Source: Candidatus Melainabacteria bacterium
GTDB taxonomy: Bacteria > Cyanobacteriota > Vampirovibrionia > Obscuribacterales > Obscuribacteraceae
NCBI GenBank assembly: GCA_016212515.1
Contig: JACRFZ010000029.1
Location: 62,001-126,000, forward strand
Direction of reading: 5' to 3'
DNA: 64,000 bases
Shown: one piece after another, positions 36,269-46,114 of the stretch
How positions within the stretch are numbered: position 1 is the first letter of the stretch
Layout: every line of letters begins with the position of its first letter
The notes under the pieces: generated by a model
What the model saw: the letters and a program-made list of their open reading frames with translations, nothing else
What the model was told of the DNA's origin: nothing
Databases searched by the model: none
Made by a program: the position numbers and the translations under genes

Positions 36269-37033
36269 GACAGCAATTTCACCGGGAGCGTTAGTACCGA
36301 AGGGCAGCCCGATCGGGCAATGAAAAGCCTCGGCGTAGCGAGGTTCGACGCCGGCGGCAAGCAGATCGGCCTTAAGACGAGCAGCCTTGGCCTTGCTGCC
36401 GATTACACCAAGGTAAGGAAGACGGCCCGGCATGGCCTGCATTATTTTGACCAGCACGGGGCTGTCGGTGCTATGGCCCATGGTCATGAGCAGCACATAT
36501 TGCGATTCTTCCAGCCTCGCCACATAGTCGCCGTAATCATTTACCAATACGGGCGTAATTGCGGAAGACTCCGGCAACCTGTCGAGCCACTCACGGCGGG
36601 TATCCACCACGGTCACCAGACAGTCTATCTGAGTCAGTAAGCGGCAGAGAGCCTGGGCACAGTGTCCGGCCCCAAAAACAACTATCTGCCAGTTCTGGGC
36701 CTCCCAGACTAGCTCGAAATAGACTTTGACGGAACCGCCACATGTCATACCGATGTCACTGTCCAGGCGCCAGGAGAAAAACTTTTGCCGGACGGCATCT
36801 TTCTGCGGTTTCTGACCGAGTAACCGCCTCGCTTCCTGGAGCGCACGGGCTTCAAGCTTACCACCGCCGATAGTGCCAATCAGCTCAGGCTCGGCACCCC
36901 GGCCGCCCACTACAAGCATGCGCGCCCCCATCTCCACCGGCACACTACCGGTAGTATCAACAACGGTAGCAACGACAAAGGGTTTATGCTCTTGCCTGAG
37001 TCTGAGCGCGGTTTCCAGAAAGTCTTCTTTCAC
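36218..37033 (-). CDS. xdhC: Xanthine dehydrogenase accessory protein XdhC
   Basis: 271 residues. XdhC binds molybdenum cofactor, helps its sulfuration and inserts it into XdhB. The family patterns are present: FVVATVVDTTGSVPVEMGAR, GTIGGGKLEARAL, GMTCGGSVKVYFE and, in the Rossmann-like C-terminus, VVFGAGHCAQALCRLLTQID followed by VIGSKAKAARLKADLL. GTG 37033 lies ten bases after the xdhB stop, so xdhA-xdhB-xdhC form one operon. The 3' end overlaps the convergent HAD gene by 51 bases. Confidence 0.95.
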   Translation of the reverse strand: MKEDFLETALRLRQEHKPFVVATVVDTTGSVPVEMGARMLVVGGRGAEPELIGTIGGGKLEARALQEARRLLGQKPQKDAVRQKFFSWRLDSDIGMTCGGSVKVYFELVWEAQNWQIVVFGAGHCAQALCRLLTQIDCLVTVVDTRREWLDRLPESSAITPVLVNDYGDYVARLEESQYVLLMTMGHSTDSPVLVKIMQAMPGRLPYLGVIGSKAKAARLKADLLAAGVEPRYAEAFHCPIGLPFGTNAPGEIAVSVAAQLLSVRDAALQS

Positions 37034-37043
37034 AAAGCAGCAC

Positions 37044-39521
37044 TCACTGTTTCTTTGCGGCTACACTAGCGGCTCTAACAGGACTGGTTCTGCTCTCTCC
37101 ATGGGCGAAAGACTGCCCGCGCAAGAGTATAGACCCGTCACCACCCCAGCGGCTCCGCTGCTTTGCATCAGAGGCGGGAGACTGGCAATAAGCAGTCAGG
37201 CGCTCCAGAATCTCTTCGCCGGAAGCCGGAGTGTTCAAAACAGGAATGGCATCACCACTGACAAAGGAGAGTGCGTGCTTGACTGCCGTCCAGACAGATA
37301 TACCAAGCAGCAAGGGCGGCTCACCTACGGCCTTGGAGCCCCGCACATTGACGGTGTTTTCATTTTCAAGCAGATCAATTTTGAAGTCTGAGGGCAGATC
37401 ATAAATGCCCGGTATTTTATAAGTAGTGGGAGAATGGGAAAGCAAGGCGCCGTTTGGGGCATAACGTAAGTCTTCCATGGTCAGCCAGCCCAGCCCCTGC
37501 GCGAACGCTCCGGCGATCTGACCGCGATTGAGCCCCTCATTTATTGACTTACCAATGTCCATGAGAATATCCACTCGCTCCACCTTGAGAGCGCCCGTGA
37601 AGCGATCGATGCATACTTCCGAGACAGCCACGCCGTTTGTGTAATAAAGAAAGGGCGTGCCCTTACCCACCGACCAGTCGAAGGAGATGGAAGGAGTGGC
37701 ATAGTGACCGCGTTCGCCCAGGCTGACACGCTCGCGGTAAGCCATATTGACAATTTCTTTGAAAGTCAGGCGCCTGTGGGGCTTGCGTTCATCGAAGACC
37801 TCACCGCCGGCAAAGACTATGCGCTCAGGATAAGCTCCTACACCGGTTTCCTGAGTGGCGAAATAATCAGCAGCCACTTTCTGCAAGCGCCCCTTTATGG
37901 CACGGCAAGCAATCTGAGCCGCCGAGCCGTTTAAGTCGGTAGCAGAAGATGCCGCCGTGGCCGAGGTATTGTTATTCTTCTCTGTGGAAGTAGCCATCAC
38001 TATCACCTGATGGGGATCAATAGCAAACTCATCGGCGACGATGATTTTGATATTGGTGTTCACACCCTGCCCCATTTCGGTGGCGCCGGTGGAAACCTGA
38101 ATACTGCCATCCAGATAGACGTTCACCAGGGCATTTGCCTGGTTGAGAAATTTGTTGGTGAAGGAAATGCCGAACTTAACGGCAGTAAGAGAAAGCCCCT
38201 TGAGGTGAGTCTGAGAACTTTCATTGAAAGACTTTACCGCTGCCATACGCTTATCGTAGTCAGCGCTAAGTCGCAGTTTGTCAAAGAGTTCGGGCAGGGT
38301 ATTCTTTTCCAGAAGCTGCCCATAATGAGTGGTGTTGCGCTCTTCAATACCGTAGCAATTGGCCCGGCGCACACTGAATGGATCTTTCTTCAGATAAGCG
38401 GCAATCTCTTCCATGATGCATTCAATAGTGAGCACACCCTGGGGACCGCCGAAACCGCGAAAGGCCGTATTGGGCGGGAAATTTGTTTTGGCGATACGCC
38501 CCAGCACCTTCACATTGGGCAGGAAGTAGGCGTTATCGATGTGGGTGAGAGCGCGGCCGAGCACGGCCGTGGAAAGATCGTTATAGGCACCGCCATCGGC
38601 ATAGAGCCTGGCAGAGAGTGCCTGAACCCGACCGGAATCGTCGAATCCCACTTTGTAATCGTTTTGAAAGGGGTGGCGTTTGCCGGTGTACATCATGTCA
38701 TCGTCTTTATTCATCACCAGCCGCGCCGGTCTGCCGGTGCGCAGAGCCACAAGAGCAGCCATAACAGCAGGGTGAGTAGCCTGACATTCCTTGCCGCCGA
38801 AGCCGCCGCCCATGCGCTTTACAATGCAGACCACCTGGCTGATGGATAAGCCGAGAAGATGGGCAACTACATGCTGTACTTCAGAGGGAGCCTGGGTGGA
38901 AGAATGCACCACAAGCTGACCGTATTCGCCAGGGTAAACCAGACAAGCCTGGGATTCAAGATAGAAATGATCGGCACCGGCCATATAAAGACGCCCTTCT
39001 ATGACATGGCTGCACTCAGCCATGGCTGCCTCTACATCACCACGCTCAATCATATATTCACGATCGATATAGGCACCGGCTTTGATGGCATCGTCAATAT
39101 TCAGAAGCGGGTCGAGCGCTTCCATCTCTAGTTTTATGGCTGCCTTGCAAGCCTTTATGGCAGCATGATTTTCTGCGGCAATCACCACAATCGGCTGGCC
39201 GATGAATTCGGCTATGTCTTCCACAAGCAACACTTCATCTTGCAGAATAGGACCGAACTTATTATGGTGCAAGTCTTTATAGGTGAAGAGAGCCACCACA
39301 CCCGATACAGCCCTGGCCGCCTCAAGATCGAGTGACTTTATACGACCGCGCGGTAAGGGCGATCCAAAGTAATCGACCAGTAATTCGTTATGCTGCCGGG
39401 GCATGTCGTCGATATAAATCGACTGCCCGCTTACATGCCCGATGGCGGAATCGTGGTTGATGGCACCGGAAGCATTCTTATCGACTCGGTCGGCATTGCG
39501 CGAGGTATGGCCGTTGCTCAT
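37044..39521 (-). CDS. xdhB: Xanthine dehydrogenase molybdopterin-binding subunit XdhB
   Basis: 825 residues, slightly longer than the usual 770-800. It holds the Moco site that hydroxylates hypoxanthine and xanthine to urate. Landmarks are GHVSGQSIYIDDMP at the N-terminus, VKRMGGGFGGKECQA, NTAFRGFGGPQGVL, GATEMGQGVNTNI, and the catalytic Glu in AVGEPPLLLGISVW. The extra length is a C-terminal tail of about 40 residues. It starts nine bases after xdhA. Confidence 0.96.
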   Translation of the reverse strand: MSNGHTSRNADRVDKNASGAINHDSAIGHVSGQSIYIDDMPRQHNELLVDYFGSPLPRGRIKSLDLEAARAVSGVVALFTYKDLHHNKFGPILQDEVLLVEDIAEFIGQPIVVIAAENHAAIKACKAAIKLEMEALDPLLNIDDAIKAGAYIDREYMIERGDVEAAMAECSHVIEGRLYMAGADHFYLESQACLVYPGEYGQLVVHSSTQAPSEVQHVVAHLLGLSISQVVCIVKRMGGGFGGKECQATHPAVMAALVALRTGRPARLVMNKDDDMMYTGKRHPFQNDYKVGFDDSGRVQALSARLYADGGAYNDLSTAVLGRALTHIDNAYFLPNVKVLGRIAKTNFPPNTAFRGFGGPQGVLTIECIMEEIAAYLKKDPFSVRRANCYGIEERNTTHYGQLLEKNTLPELFDKLRLSADYDKRMAAVKSFNESSQTHLKGLSLTAVKFGISFTNKFLNQANALVNVYLDGSIQVSTGATEMGQGVNTNIKIIVADEFAIDPHQVIVMATSTEKNNNTSATAASSATDLNGSAAQIACRAIKGRLQKVAADYFATQETGVGAYPERIVFAGGEVFDERKPHRRLTFKEIVNMAYRERVSLGERGHYATPSISFDWSVGKGTPFLYYTNGVAVSEVCIDRFTGALKVERVDILMDIGKSINEGLNRGQIAGAFAQGLGWLTMEDLRYAPNGALLSHSPTTYKIPGIYDLPSDFKIDLLENENTVNVRGSKAVGEPPLLLGISVWTAVKHALSFVSGDAIPVLNTPASGEEILERLTAYCQSPASDAKQRSRWGGDGSILLRGQSFAHGESRTSPVRAASVAAKKQ

Positions 39522-39530
39522 GATCTCACT

Positions 39531-41042
39531 TTACCTCGTCTCAAAATAGAACTTGCTGAAGATATTGGCGGCCAATTGCAGACGAAACTCTCTGGAGCCG
39601 CGCACATCGGTGAGCGGACGCAGATTCTCGATAGCCACAAGCCCGGCTTGCCTGTAGGTATCAAGTTCGTCAGGTTTGCCCTGGAGGAAGTCCTCAACTT
39701 CCTTCATTTTCAAAACCGTCGCCGCCACGCCGCCAAAGACCACACGGGCAGCGGCAATTTTTCCGTCTCCGCCCAGGGTGACCGAAATAGCAGCGGTAAA
39801 GGCGGAAATATCCAGATGCTCGCGCCGGGATACTTTATATAACCGTATTTTTTCCTGCTGGCAGGGCAAGGGCAAGAAGATACGGGTGATCACTTCGTCT
39901 TTAGCGAGAGCCAGCTTTTTGTAGCCCAGATAAAAGTCGGACATTTTAATGCGCCGCACCCCCCTGAAGGACGAAGCTTCCACCTCGGCCTGCATAAGCA
40001 TCAAGAAAGGCAAACTGTCGGCAATGGGTGAGCCGTTGGCAATGTTGCCGGCCAGGGTGCCGGCATGGCGTATCTGCGGTGAACCGAAGACCCAGAGAAT
40101 TTTATAGAACTGTGGACAGAGATTCTGCATGTAAGCTTCAAGTTGCGCCAGACTGACCCGGGCACCAATTGCCAGAATCTTGCCGGAACCAGCCGAACCA
40201 GCGGCATCGTTGCTTTCCATTACTTCGATAGTGGCAAGCCCCTTCAGTCTGGCGGTGCTGACAATGGCCACAGGGCTAAAGCCGCGCTTATTCATGTTGA
40301 CGGAAAGGTCGGTGCCGCCGGAAACTAAGACGGCTTCATTGGCATCAAGGAAGCGGCTCAATTTTTCCACCGTAGTGGGCAAGTAAAATTGCCTCTTGCC
40401 TGCGGCAACGGAAACTTCCTCCTGGTCAAGCGCGGATAGCTCGGCAAAAATTCCCGCCTCATCAAAGAGCTCGGTTAGCGGCTTGAAGCTCCCATGCAAA
40501 CTGGCAACACCGGCTTTGACGATCGCTTCATAGCCGGTACAACGGCAGAGATTGCCGGTGAGCGCATCCCTGACCACATCTTTTTCAGGAGAGCAGCTCT
40601 CAGAACCGGAGCCGCCCGCCGGACAGGCCGAGCGGCAGTAGGACAGCGCCGACAACGACATGACGAAGCCGGGCGTGCAATAACCACACTGGGCGCCATT
40701 ATTTTCTACCATGGCCAATTGCGCCGGATTGAGCGCCGCTTTCAACTCATCATGAGAGCCATAGCTCAGCGTCGGCGCCAGGGCTTCCACCGTGATGACA
40801 TGGCAGCCATCCAACTGATACAGATATTGAATGCAGCCGTTAACCGGCACATACTCCATTTCGCAGGCACCGGCCCGACCCACTAAGACCGTGCAGGCAC
40901 CACAGTCACCCTCGGCACAAACTACTTTAGTGCCGCATAGCGACCTGGCGCTTCGCAAATAGTCGGTGAGCGGCTGAAAGACATCCGCTGCGCCAACCGT
41001 ATGCCTCTGCCCATTAATAAAGAGAACTACTTTGTCTCGCAC
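39531..41042 (-). CDS. xdhA: Xanthine dehydrogenase iron-sulfur/FAD subunit XdhA
   Basis: 503 residues. The plant-type [2Fe-2S] cluster uses Cys42, Cys47, Cys50 and Cys70 (EGDCGACTVL). The second cluster uses Cys119, Cys122, Cys166 and Cys168 (QCGYCTPG, LCRCTGY). The FAD domain follows, with VLVSGGTDLSVNMNKRG and GSPQIRHAGTLAGNIANGSP. It passes electrons from the XdhB Moco site to NAD+. A 20-residue Ser/Cys-rich loop (about 137-155) inside the second cluster region is unusual. It starts with GTG and heads the operon. Confidence 0.96.
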   Translation of the reverse strand: MRDKVVLFINGQRHTVGAADVFQPLTDYLRSARSLCGTKVVCAEGDCGACTVLVGRAGACEMEYVPVNGCIQYLYQLDGCHVITVEALAPTLSYGSHDELKAALNPAQLAMVENNGAQCGYCTPGFVMSLSALSYCRSACPAGGSGSESCSPEKDVVRDALTGNLCRCTGYEAIVKAGVASLHGSFKPLTELFDEAGIFAELSALDQEEVSVAAGKRQFYLPTTVEKLSRFLDANEAVLVSGGTDLSVNMNKRGFSPVAIVSTARLKGLATIEVMESNDAAGSAGSGKILAIGARVSLAQLEAYMQNLCPQFYKILWVFGSPQIRHAGTLAGNIANGSPIADSLPFLMLMQAEVEASSFRGVRRIKMSDFYLGYKKLALAKDEVITRIFLPLPCQQEKIRLYKVSRREHLDISAFTAAISVTLGGDGKIAAARVVFGGVAATVLKMKEVEDFLQGKPDELDTYRQAGLVAIENLRPLTDVRGSREFRLQLAANIFSKFYFETR

Positions 41043-41366
41043 CCTGCTTATTCCTCGGCTGAGCTATGAATGATAACGCAAACCGCCCATTTTGTTGAGT
41101 TTGAACCTGAATGAAAACGCCAGGTTCGCGCCGTTTGAAAAAGCCGTTCAGATTTAACATGAAAGATATGGGTTTTGCCCAATTTGAACATATTGTCAAT
41201 AGCCGAGTAGGCTCCAAGATGGGTAAAAAAATATAGTGACTCAATTATGAAAGGGAAAGCGAACCCTTTGGAGACGTGTAGTAGGTGCACGTTCACCTTC
41301 GCTTGCCTCACGAAGATAGTCCTGGCGCTCCAGAGGCCCCAGGCACGAAAACAGGAAACTCATAAA
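41043..41366. other. Divergent promoter region, xdh operon and kinase gene
   Basis: 324 bases between xdhA and the chosen kinase start. If the kinase begins at the upstream ATG 41247 instead, the gap is 204 bases. No repeat, RNA gene or strong palindrome is visible. Confidence 0.55.
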
Positions 41367-43847
41367 GTGGAATCCCAGAATACAACCGGGCAGAAGCCCT
41401 TCATTGCCGCAGCAGACAGCGACTCAACGAGACTGGTCAGACCGTCCGGTGATTTTACCGGAATGAGCACCGGCACCGGCACTCACGATGGGTCGCCCGC
41501 CAGCGAGCACCTTGCCGATGTAAAAATCAAAGTCGGCACTCTCATCGGCGGCGCCTACAAGCTTCTATCGCGGCTCGGCAAGGGCGGCATGGGTGATGTC
41601 TACCGGGCCCGTCATATCGTGCTTGGCAAAGATTTCGCCGTCAAACTTCTGACCGGACAGGAACTGAACAATGCCAACTGGTTGCGCTTCCAGACGGAAG
41701 CGCGGGTAATCTCCCGCCTCGACCACAAGAACATAGTAAAGGTCTACAACCTGGGGCTGCATGAAAATGTGCTGCCCTTTTACGCCATGGATCTACTGGA
41801 AGGGGAGCCTCTTGATGCGGTCTTACAAAGGCTGGGACCACTCAAGATTGAAGACTGCCTGCCCCTCTATTTGCAGGTGCTGGACGGACTGCATTATGCC
41901 CATCGCCATGGCGTCGTGCACCGCGATATTAAGCCGGCCAACATCATGCTCATTGTCGACGAAGGGCCCGTTCCCATTGTCAAACTGCTGGACTTCGGCA
42001 TCGCCAAAATATCCAGCCTGGACAACAAAGTAAGCCAGAGCCTGACCGCGCCGGGAGAGATCTTCGGCAGCCCTTATTATATGAGCCCGGAGCAATGCCT
42101 GGGGCAGAAAGTAGATCCCCGTTCGGATATCTATTCCGTGGGCTGCGCGCTTTTCGAGACCCTGACAGGCCGCCCGCCCTTTCGTGGCGAGAATTCATTT
42201 AAGACAATCTGCATGCACGGCTCAGAAAATCCGCCCAGCCTTAAAGACGTAACAGGCATTGAATTTCCCGCTGCCATGGAGCATGTGGTGGCCCGCTGCC
42301 TGAAAAAAAGACCGGAAGATCGCTACCAGTCAATGAAAGAAATGGAAGTGGACTTGATACGCATCAGTCAGGGCAAAGACTTGCACTTGCAATACATAAC
42401 CGCCCTGGAAGAGCCCCAATCGGCGCTGGTTGAAAGCGATGAAACCGGACGAAGCACCGGTCGGACCACGCTGCGCTATACCCACCAGATGCGCCGAGGC
42501 GATCTCAAAGAAGGCGAAGACGCCATCACCAGAGAAAAGAGCAAAACAGCCGCCCGAGTCTTGCTGGCTGGCGGCATTGCCCTGGCAGTCAGCCTGGCGG
42601 TAGGTGTGACCGTGATGCTCTTTAAAGAGGAGCGCCAGTTTAAAACTCGTTTCGGCACCAGCACGATTCTGGGTGAGAGCTTGCACAGCCAGAACCTGAT
42701 TGCCATGGCCGAGAAGGAACAGCTCACCAAAGACAGCGGGTCGAAGATGAAGCGGCCTCTACCCAGATTGGCCGCGGCTTCGCCTGACAAAGCGGCAAGC
42801 GCCGACTCCACAAACAAGACCATGCCGGCGGAAACGAAAGCGGCACCGCTCACCACAGCGCCGACAACCGCCCCCCGGGCTCTCCTGGAAGACGTGCACG
42901 CTCCGGGTGCCGAAAGTGCGCTGCTGGAAGAAACAGCTTACACCGGGCAGATCTTCAACCAGGGCGATTGCGTCGAAAAAGGCTATCCCCTGACTAAATT
43001 CATGTTTTATCCCATGTTCTCCATAGGCGACTTGTCCTGGGGGGCGGGCAAATTTGCCGACGGAAGACCTTTCCCCGCCGGCGAAGTCAATTGCGTTAAC
43101 AGGGTGCTGGTTCCGAGAGGGGCCAAGCTCACATACAGCGCCCAGAACAACCTTGCCGTCGACCCCAGAGCCCTGACAGGTTTCAAGCCGAACGACCTCT
43201 GGGGGCTATCTTTCCGACGCCTGCACAATAACATGCATGAAAACCTGAGTTACTCCAAGCACCTTACCAGCCTGCGAATGTTGGACATCAGCGAGACCTC
43301 GGTGATGGTTGACAGTATCCCGGATATCGATTGCTTGCCCAATCTGCTCGAACTGGAGGCCAGGAAAACCAATCTTACCGCTGACGCCCTGTCCAAACTA
43401 AAGCGCCTGCGTGCTCTCCAGACGCTAAACATAAAAGACATCGAGGGTTCGCCCTCGGCAGTCCTTTCCAAACTGAAAGGCAGTAAGGAGATGACTGTCC
43501 TCAAGGTGAGCGATCTTAACTTAAGCAAGGGCGATCTGAACTTCATTGTCAGTATGCCCAACCTCAAAGAACTGCACATTCACAACACCAACCTCAACGA
43601 CCAAGACCTGCAGAAACTGGCCGGACTCAAAAAGCTAAGACTTCTCAGTGTCACGGGAACAGAACTGACGCCTGCCGCCGCTGCCATTTTCAAAAGTGCC
43701 ATGCCCAGGCTGGAAAACCTGGAAATAGGTCTCAGAATCGACCGCTGGAAAAAGTCCGAGAAAGAGGCTCTCAAGAGGCTGTATAAAAAGGTAGACTTTA
43801 TATCAACAGACTCAGTAAACAATTGGAAAGTGGAGCTTTCCGAGTAA
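41367..43847 (+). CDS. Receptor-like Ser/Thr protein kinase with outer LRR domain (1)
   Basis: 826 residues from GTG 41367 (AGGA upstream; ATG 41247 is the alternative). The Hanks-type kinase domain spans about residues 50-330: glycine loop LGKGGMGDVYRAR, VAIK-like FAVKLL, HRDIKPANIM, LDFGIAK and SPYYMSPEQC, so it should be active. A single membrane helix (VLLAGGIALAVSLAVGVTVM) follows. The outer half has a Thr/Ala linker, then leucine-rich repeats (LRMLDISETSVMVDSIPDID, LQTLNIKDIE, LKELHIHNTNLNDQDLQKLA). The layout is kinase inside, LRR sensor outside. The next gene is a paralogue 41 bases on. Confidence 0.93.
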   Translation: MESQNTTGQKPFIAAADSDSTRLVRPSGDFTGMSTGTGTHDGSPASEHLADVKIKVGTLIGGAYKLLSRLGKGGMGDVYRARHIVLGKDFAVKLLTGQELNNANWLRFQTEARVISRLDHKNIVKVYNLGLHENVLPFYAMDLLEGEPLDAVLQRLGPLKIEDCLPLYLQVLDGLHYAHRHGVVHRDIKPANIMLIVDEGPVPIVKLLDFGIAKISSLDNKVSQSLTAPGEIFGSPYYMSPEQCLGQKVDPRSDIYSVGCALFETLTGRPPFRGENSFKTICMHGSENPPSLKDVTGIEFPAAMEHVVARCLKKRPEDRYQSMKEMEVDLIRISQGKDLHLQYITALEEPQSALVESDETGRSTGRTTLRYTHQMRRGDLKEGEDAITREKSKTAARVLLAGGIALAVSLAVGVTVMLFKEERQFKTRFGTSTILGESLHSQNLIAMAEKEQLTKDSGSKMKRPLPRLAAASPDKAASADSTNKTMPAETKAAPLTTAPTTAPRALLEDVHAPGAESALLEETAYTGQIFNQGDCVEKGYPLTKFMFYPMFSIGDLSWGAGKFADGRPFPAGEVNCVNRVLVPRGAKLTYSAQNNLAVDPRALTGFKPNDLWGLSFRRLHNNMHENLSYSKHLTSLRMLDISETSVMVDSIPDIDCLPNLLELEARKTNLTADALSKLKRLRALQTLNIKDIEGSPSAVLSKLKGSKEMTVLKVSDLNLSKGDLNFIVSMPNLKELHIHNTNLNDQDLQKLAGLKKLRLLSVTGTELTPAAAAIFKSAMPRLENLEIGLRIDRWKKSEKEALKRLYKKVDFISTDSVNNWKVELSE

Positions 43848-43888
43848 TCTCAGAGCATTGAGTAAAGACTTCTTCTCTTGGTCGCACT

Positions 43889-46096
43889 ATGGCTCCAGGT
43901 CCGGACAATCAAATCAACCTGGATGAGCGCAGGCGCAAGACGGTAACGCGTGTCTGGGGAACGGCAGGCACCAAGCCCGTTGGCGCCAAAGTTCAGGACT
44001 TAAAAGAAGGCACCGTAATTGGTGGCGCCTTCCGCATCATCGCCCCGATTGGACGCGGTGGTATGGGTGTCGTCTATCAGGCCGTTCACCTGTCTCTCAA
44101 GCGCGAATGCGCCCTTAAGGTCCTCTCTCCCGAACTGGTAAATCAGGTCAACTGGAAGCGCTTCCAGAAAGAAGCCAAGGCTATCGCCTCACTTTCTCAT
44201 CCTTGCCTGGTGCAGGTTTACGACCTGGGTATTCATAACTCCCGATTACCTTATTACGCCATGGATTTGCTCAAAGGCAAAGATCTTGAATCGGTGATAC
44301 ATAGCAAGGGCTCACTCAGTCTGCCGGAAGCCATTAATATTATGCTCAAGGCTCTGGACGGCTTCGCCTACGCTCACAGAAACGGTGTTATTCACAGAGA
44401 TATCAAGCCGGCAAATATACTCCTGACGAGAGAAGTAAACGGTGAAACCGGCGTAAAAATTCTGGACTTCGGCATAGCCAAACTGGCCGGCTTTGATGAC
44501 GATGAGCCGGATCAAAGCATGACCGCCACCGGTGAAATCTTCGGCAGCCCCTTTTACATGAGCCCGGAACAGTGCATGGGTGAGCCGGTTGACGCCCGCT
44601 CGGACATCTATTCTCTCGGCTGTACTCTCTTTGAAATGCTAACCGGACAGGTGCCTTTTGAAGCCGCCACTTCTCTGGAAATCGTCATGATGCATCTGGA
44701 AGAGTACCCCCCAACCCTTTCCCAGAAAAGTGGTCGCAACTTCCCAAAATCAATCGAAGCGGTAATGGGCAAGTGCCTGGCCAAGAATCCCGATTTCCGC
44801 TACCAGAATGCCAAAGAGCTGGCAATTGACCTGGAGAGAATCAGTCAGGGCAAAGAAATCCTGCCCGATACCTCCCAAAACGCCGCTCGCTCCCAGAAAG
44901 CCATAGACATGGCCAAGAAAGCGGAACGGCAGGAAGAGGAAGCGGGAAAATCCGCAGCCCCCTGGATCATGGTTTCTCTAGTGCTCTTAACAATGACTTT
45001 GACGGTGGGTCTGGCCGTCAGCCTGCTTAAAGAGCCCAACAAAGCCCAGCCGGAAAAGTCAGTGGATTCCACTTTTCAAAGAGACACGACCTCGCTCAAA
45101 ACCACGGAAGAAGCGGCCTCTTCCGTCTCTCTCATGGACCCGGTGGTCAACCAGCCCGTTCTCACGGACTGGAACAAGCCCTACAGAGTGCCGACCAAAA
45201 CCGCAGAAGCGGAAATACTCTTTGAGTTCCCGAATCAGCGCAGCATCGGCTCTCTCAACTATGCCACCGACGAATGCGCCTTCGACAATGACGCCAAACT
45301 CTTGCAACGAGCCAGAGAAGAAGAGCTGACTATTCCCCTTGCCGCCAGAGGCACGGTTTCCGTAGATCGGAATCTGCCGTTAGCCTTCAAATTATTACCT
45401 TTTGCCGACTCCATGCGCGTACTTTCAGGATTTTCACCCAACGACCTGACACAACTGGAAATGAGCAATTCGAATCTATCTATCAAAGAAAAATTAGCGC
45501 CGCTCTTAAGACTGACAAGCTTAAAGGTGCTTCTTCTCAAGCACTGCGAACTTACCGATGCCGGGCTGAAAGAATTGGACCGACTCAAGAATCTTAAAAA
45601 GCTGGACATCGCGGACAATCCCTGCAGCACAAAAGCCATTGCCGAACTGAAGCTACTAAAATCGTTGAGAGACCTCAGTTTCAGCACCGATGAAAACTGC
45701 GAGCGACTGCTGATTGCCGCCAAGGATAGTACCAAGCTGGAACGCCTCAGTATCAATGGACCCATGAAAGTAACAAACATAGAGCTTATCGGCGAGATAC
45801 CCTTCCTCAAGACTCTCAACATATCATCAGCCATGATCACGTCAACCCATTTGAAAGAACTGGGCAAACTAGAGAACGTCGAAAAGCTCATTTTGACCAA
45901 TTGCGTCAGCGACAACGCACACTTGAAAGACTATGCCTATCTTGCCAACATGCGCTCTCTCAGGCTGGTAAACCCGGTTGGCTTGCACCTGGTCGGCTGT
46001 AAATTCATAAAACGCCAGTTGCCCAAGTGCAACATCACCCTCGAAGAGAAACCACCGGGCGACGGTCCGTCCAGGGTGCTGGAAGTGGAAGACTGA
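43889..46096 (+). CDS. Receptor-like Ser/Thr protein kinase with outer LRR domain (2)
   Basis: 735 residues, a paralogue of the preceding gene with the same order of parts. The kinase has IGRGGMGVVYQAVH, ALKVL, HRDIKPANILL, LDFGIAKLAG and SPFYMSPEQC. The membrane helix is APWIMVSLVLLTMTLTVGLA. The outer domain shares a short pre-LRR element with its sister (SGFSPNDLTQLEMSN here, GFKPNDLWGLSF there), then LRRs such as LKVLLLKHCELTDAGLKELD. The outer sequences have diverged much more than the kinases, which fits different signals and shared targets. Substrates are unknown. Confidence 0.93.
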   Translation: MAPGPDNQINLDERRRKTVTRVWGTAGTKPVGAKVQDLKEGTVIGGAFRIIAPIGRGGMGVVYQAVHLSLKRECALKVLSPELVNQVNWKRFQKEAKAIASLSHPCLVQVYDLGIHNSRLPYYAMDLLKGKDLESVIHSKGSLSLPEAINIMLKALDGFAYAHRNGVIHRDIKPANILLTREVNGETGVKILDFGIAKLAGFDDDEPDQSMTATGEIFGSPFYMSPEQCMGEPVDARSDIYSLGCTLFEMLTGQVPFEAATSLEIVMMHLEEYPPTLSQKSGRNFPKSIEAVMGKCLAKNPDFRYQNAKELAIDLERISQGKEILPDTSQNAARSQKAIDMAKKAERQEEEAGKSAAPWIMVSLVLLTMTLTVGLAVSLLKEPNKAQPEKSVDSTFQRDTTSLKTTEEAASSVSLMDPVVNQPVLTDWNKPYRVPTKTAEAEILFEFPNQRSIGSLNYATDECAFDNDAKLLQRAREEELTIPLAARGTVSVDRNLPLAFKLLPFADSMRVLSGFSPNDLTQLEMSNSNLSIKEKLAPLLRLTSLKVLLLKHCELTDAGLKELDRLKNLKKLDIADNPCSTKAIAELKLLKSLRDLSFSTDENCERLLIAAKDSTKLERLSINGPMKVTNIELIGEIPFLKTLNISSAMITSTHLKELGKLENVEKLILTNCVSDNAHLKDYAYLANMRSLRLVNPVGLHLVGCKFIKRQLPKCNITLEEKPPGDGPSRVLEVED

Positions 46097-46114
46097 GGCG
46101 GCCGCTGCGACCAT

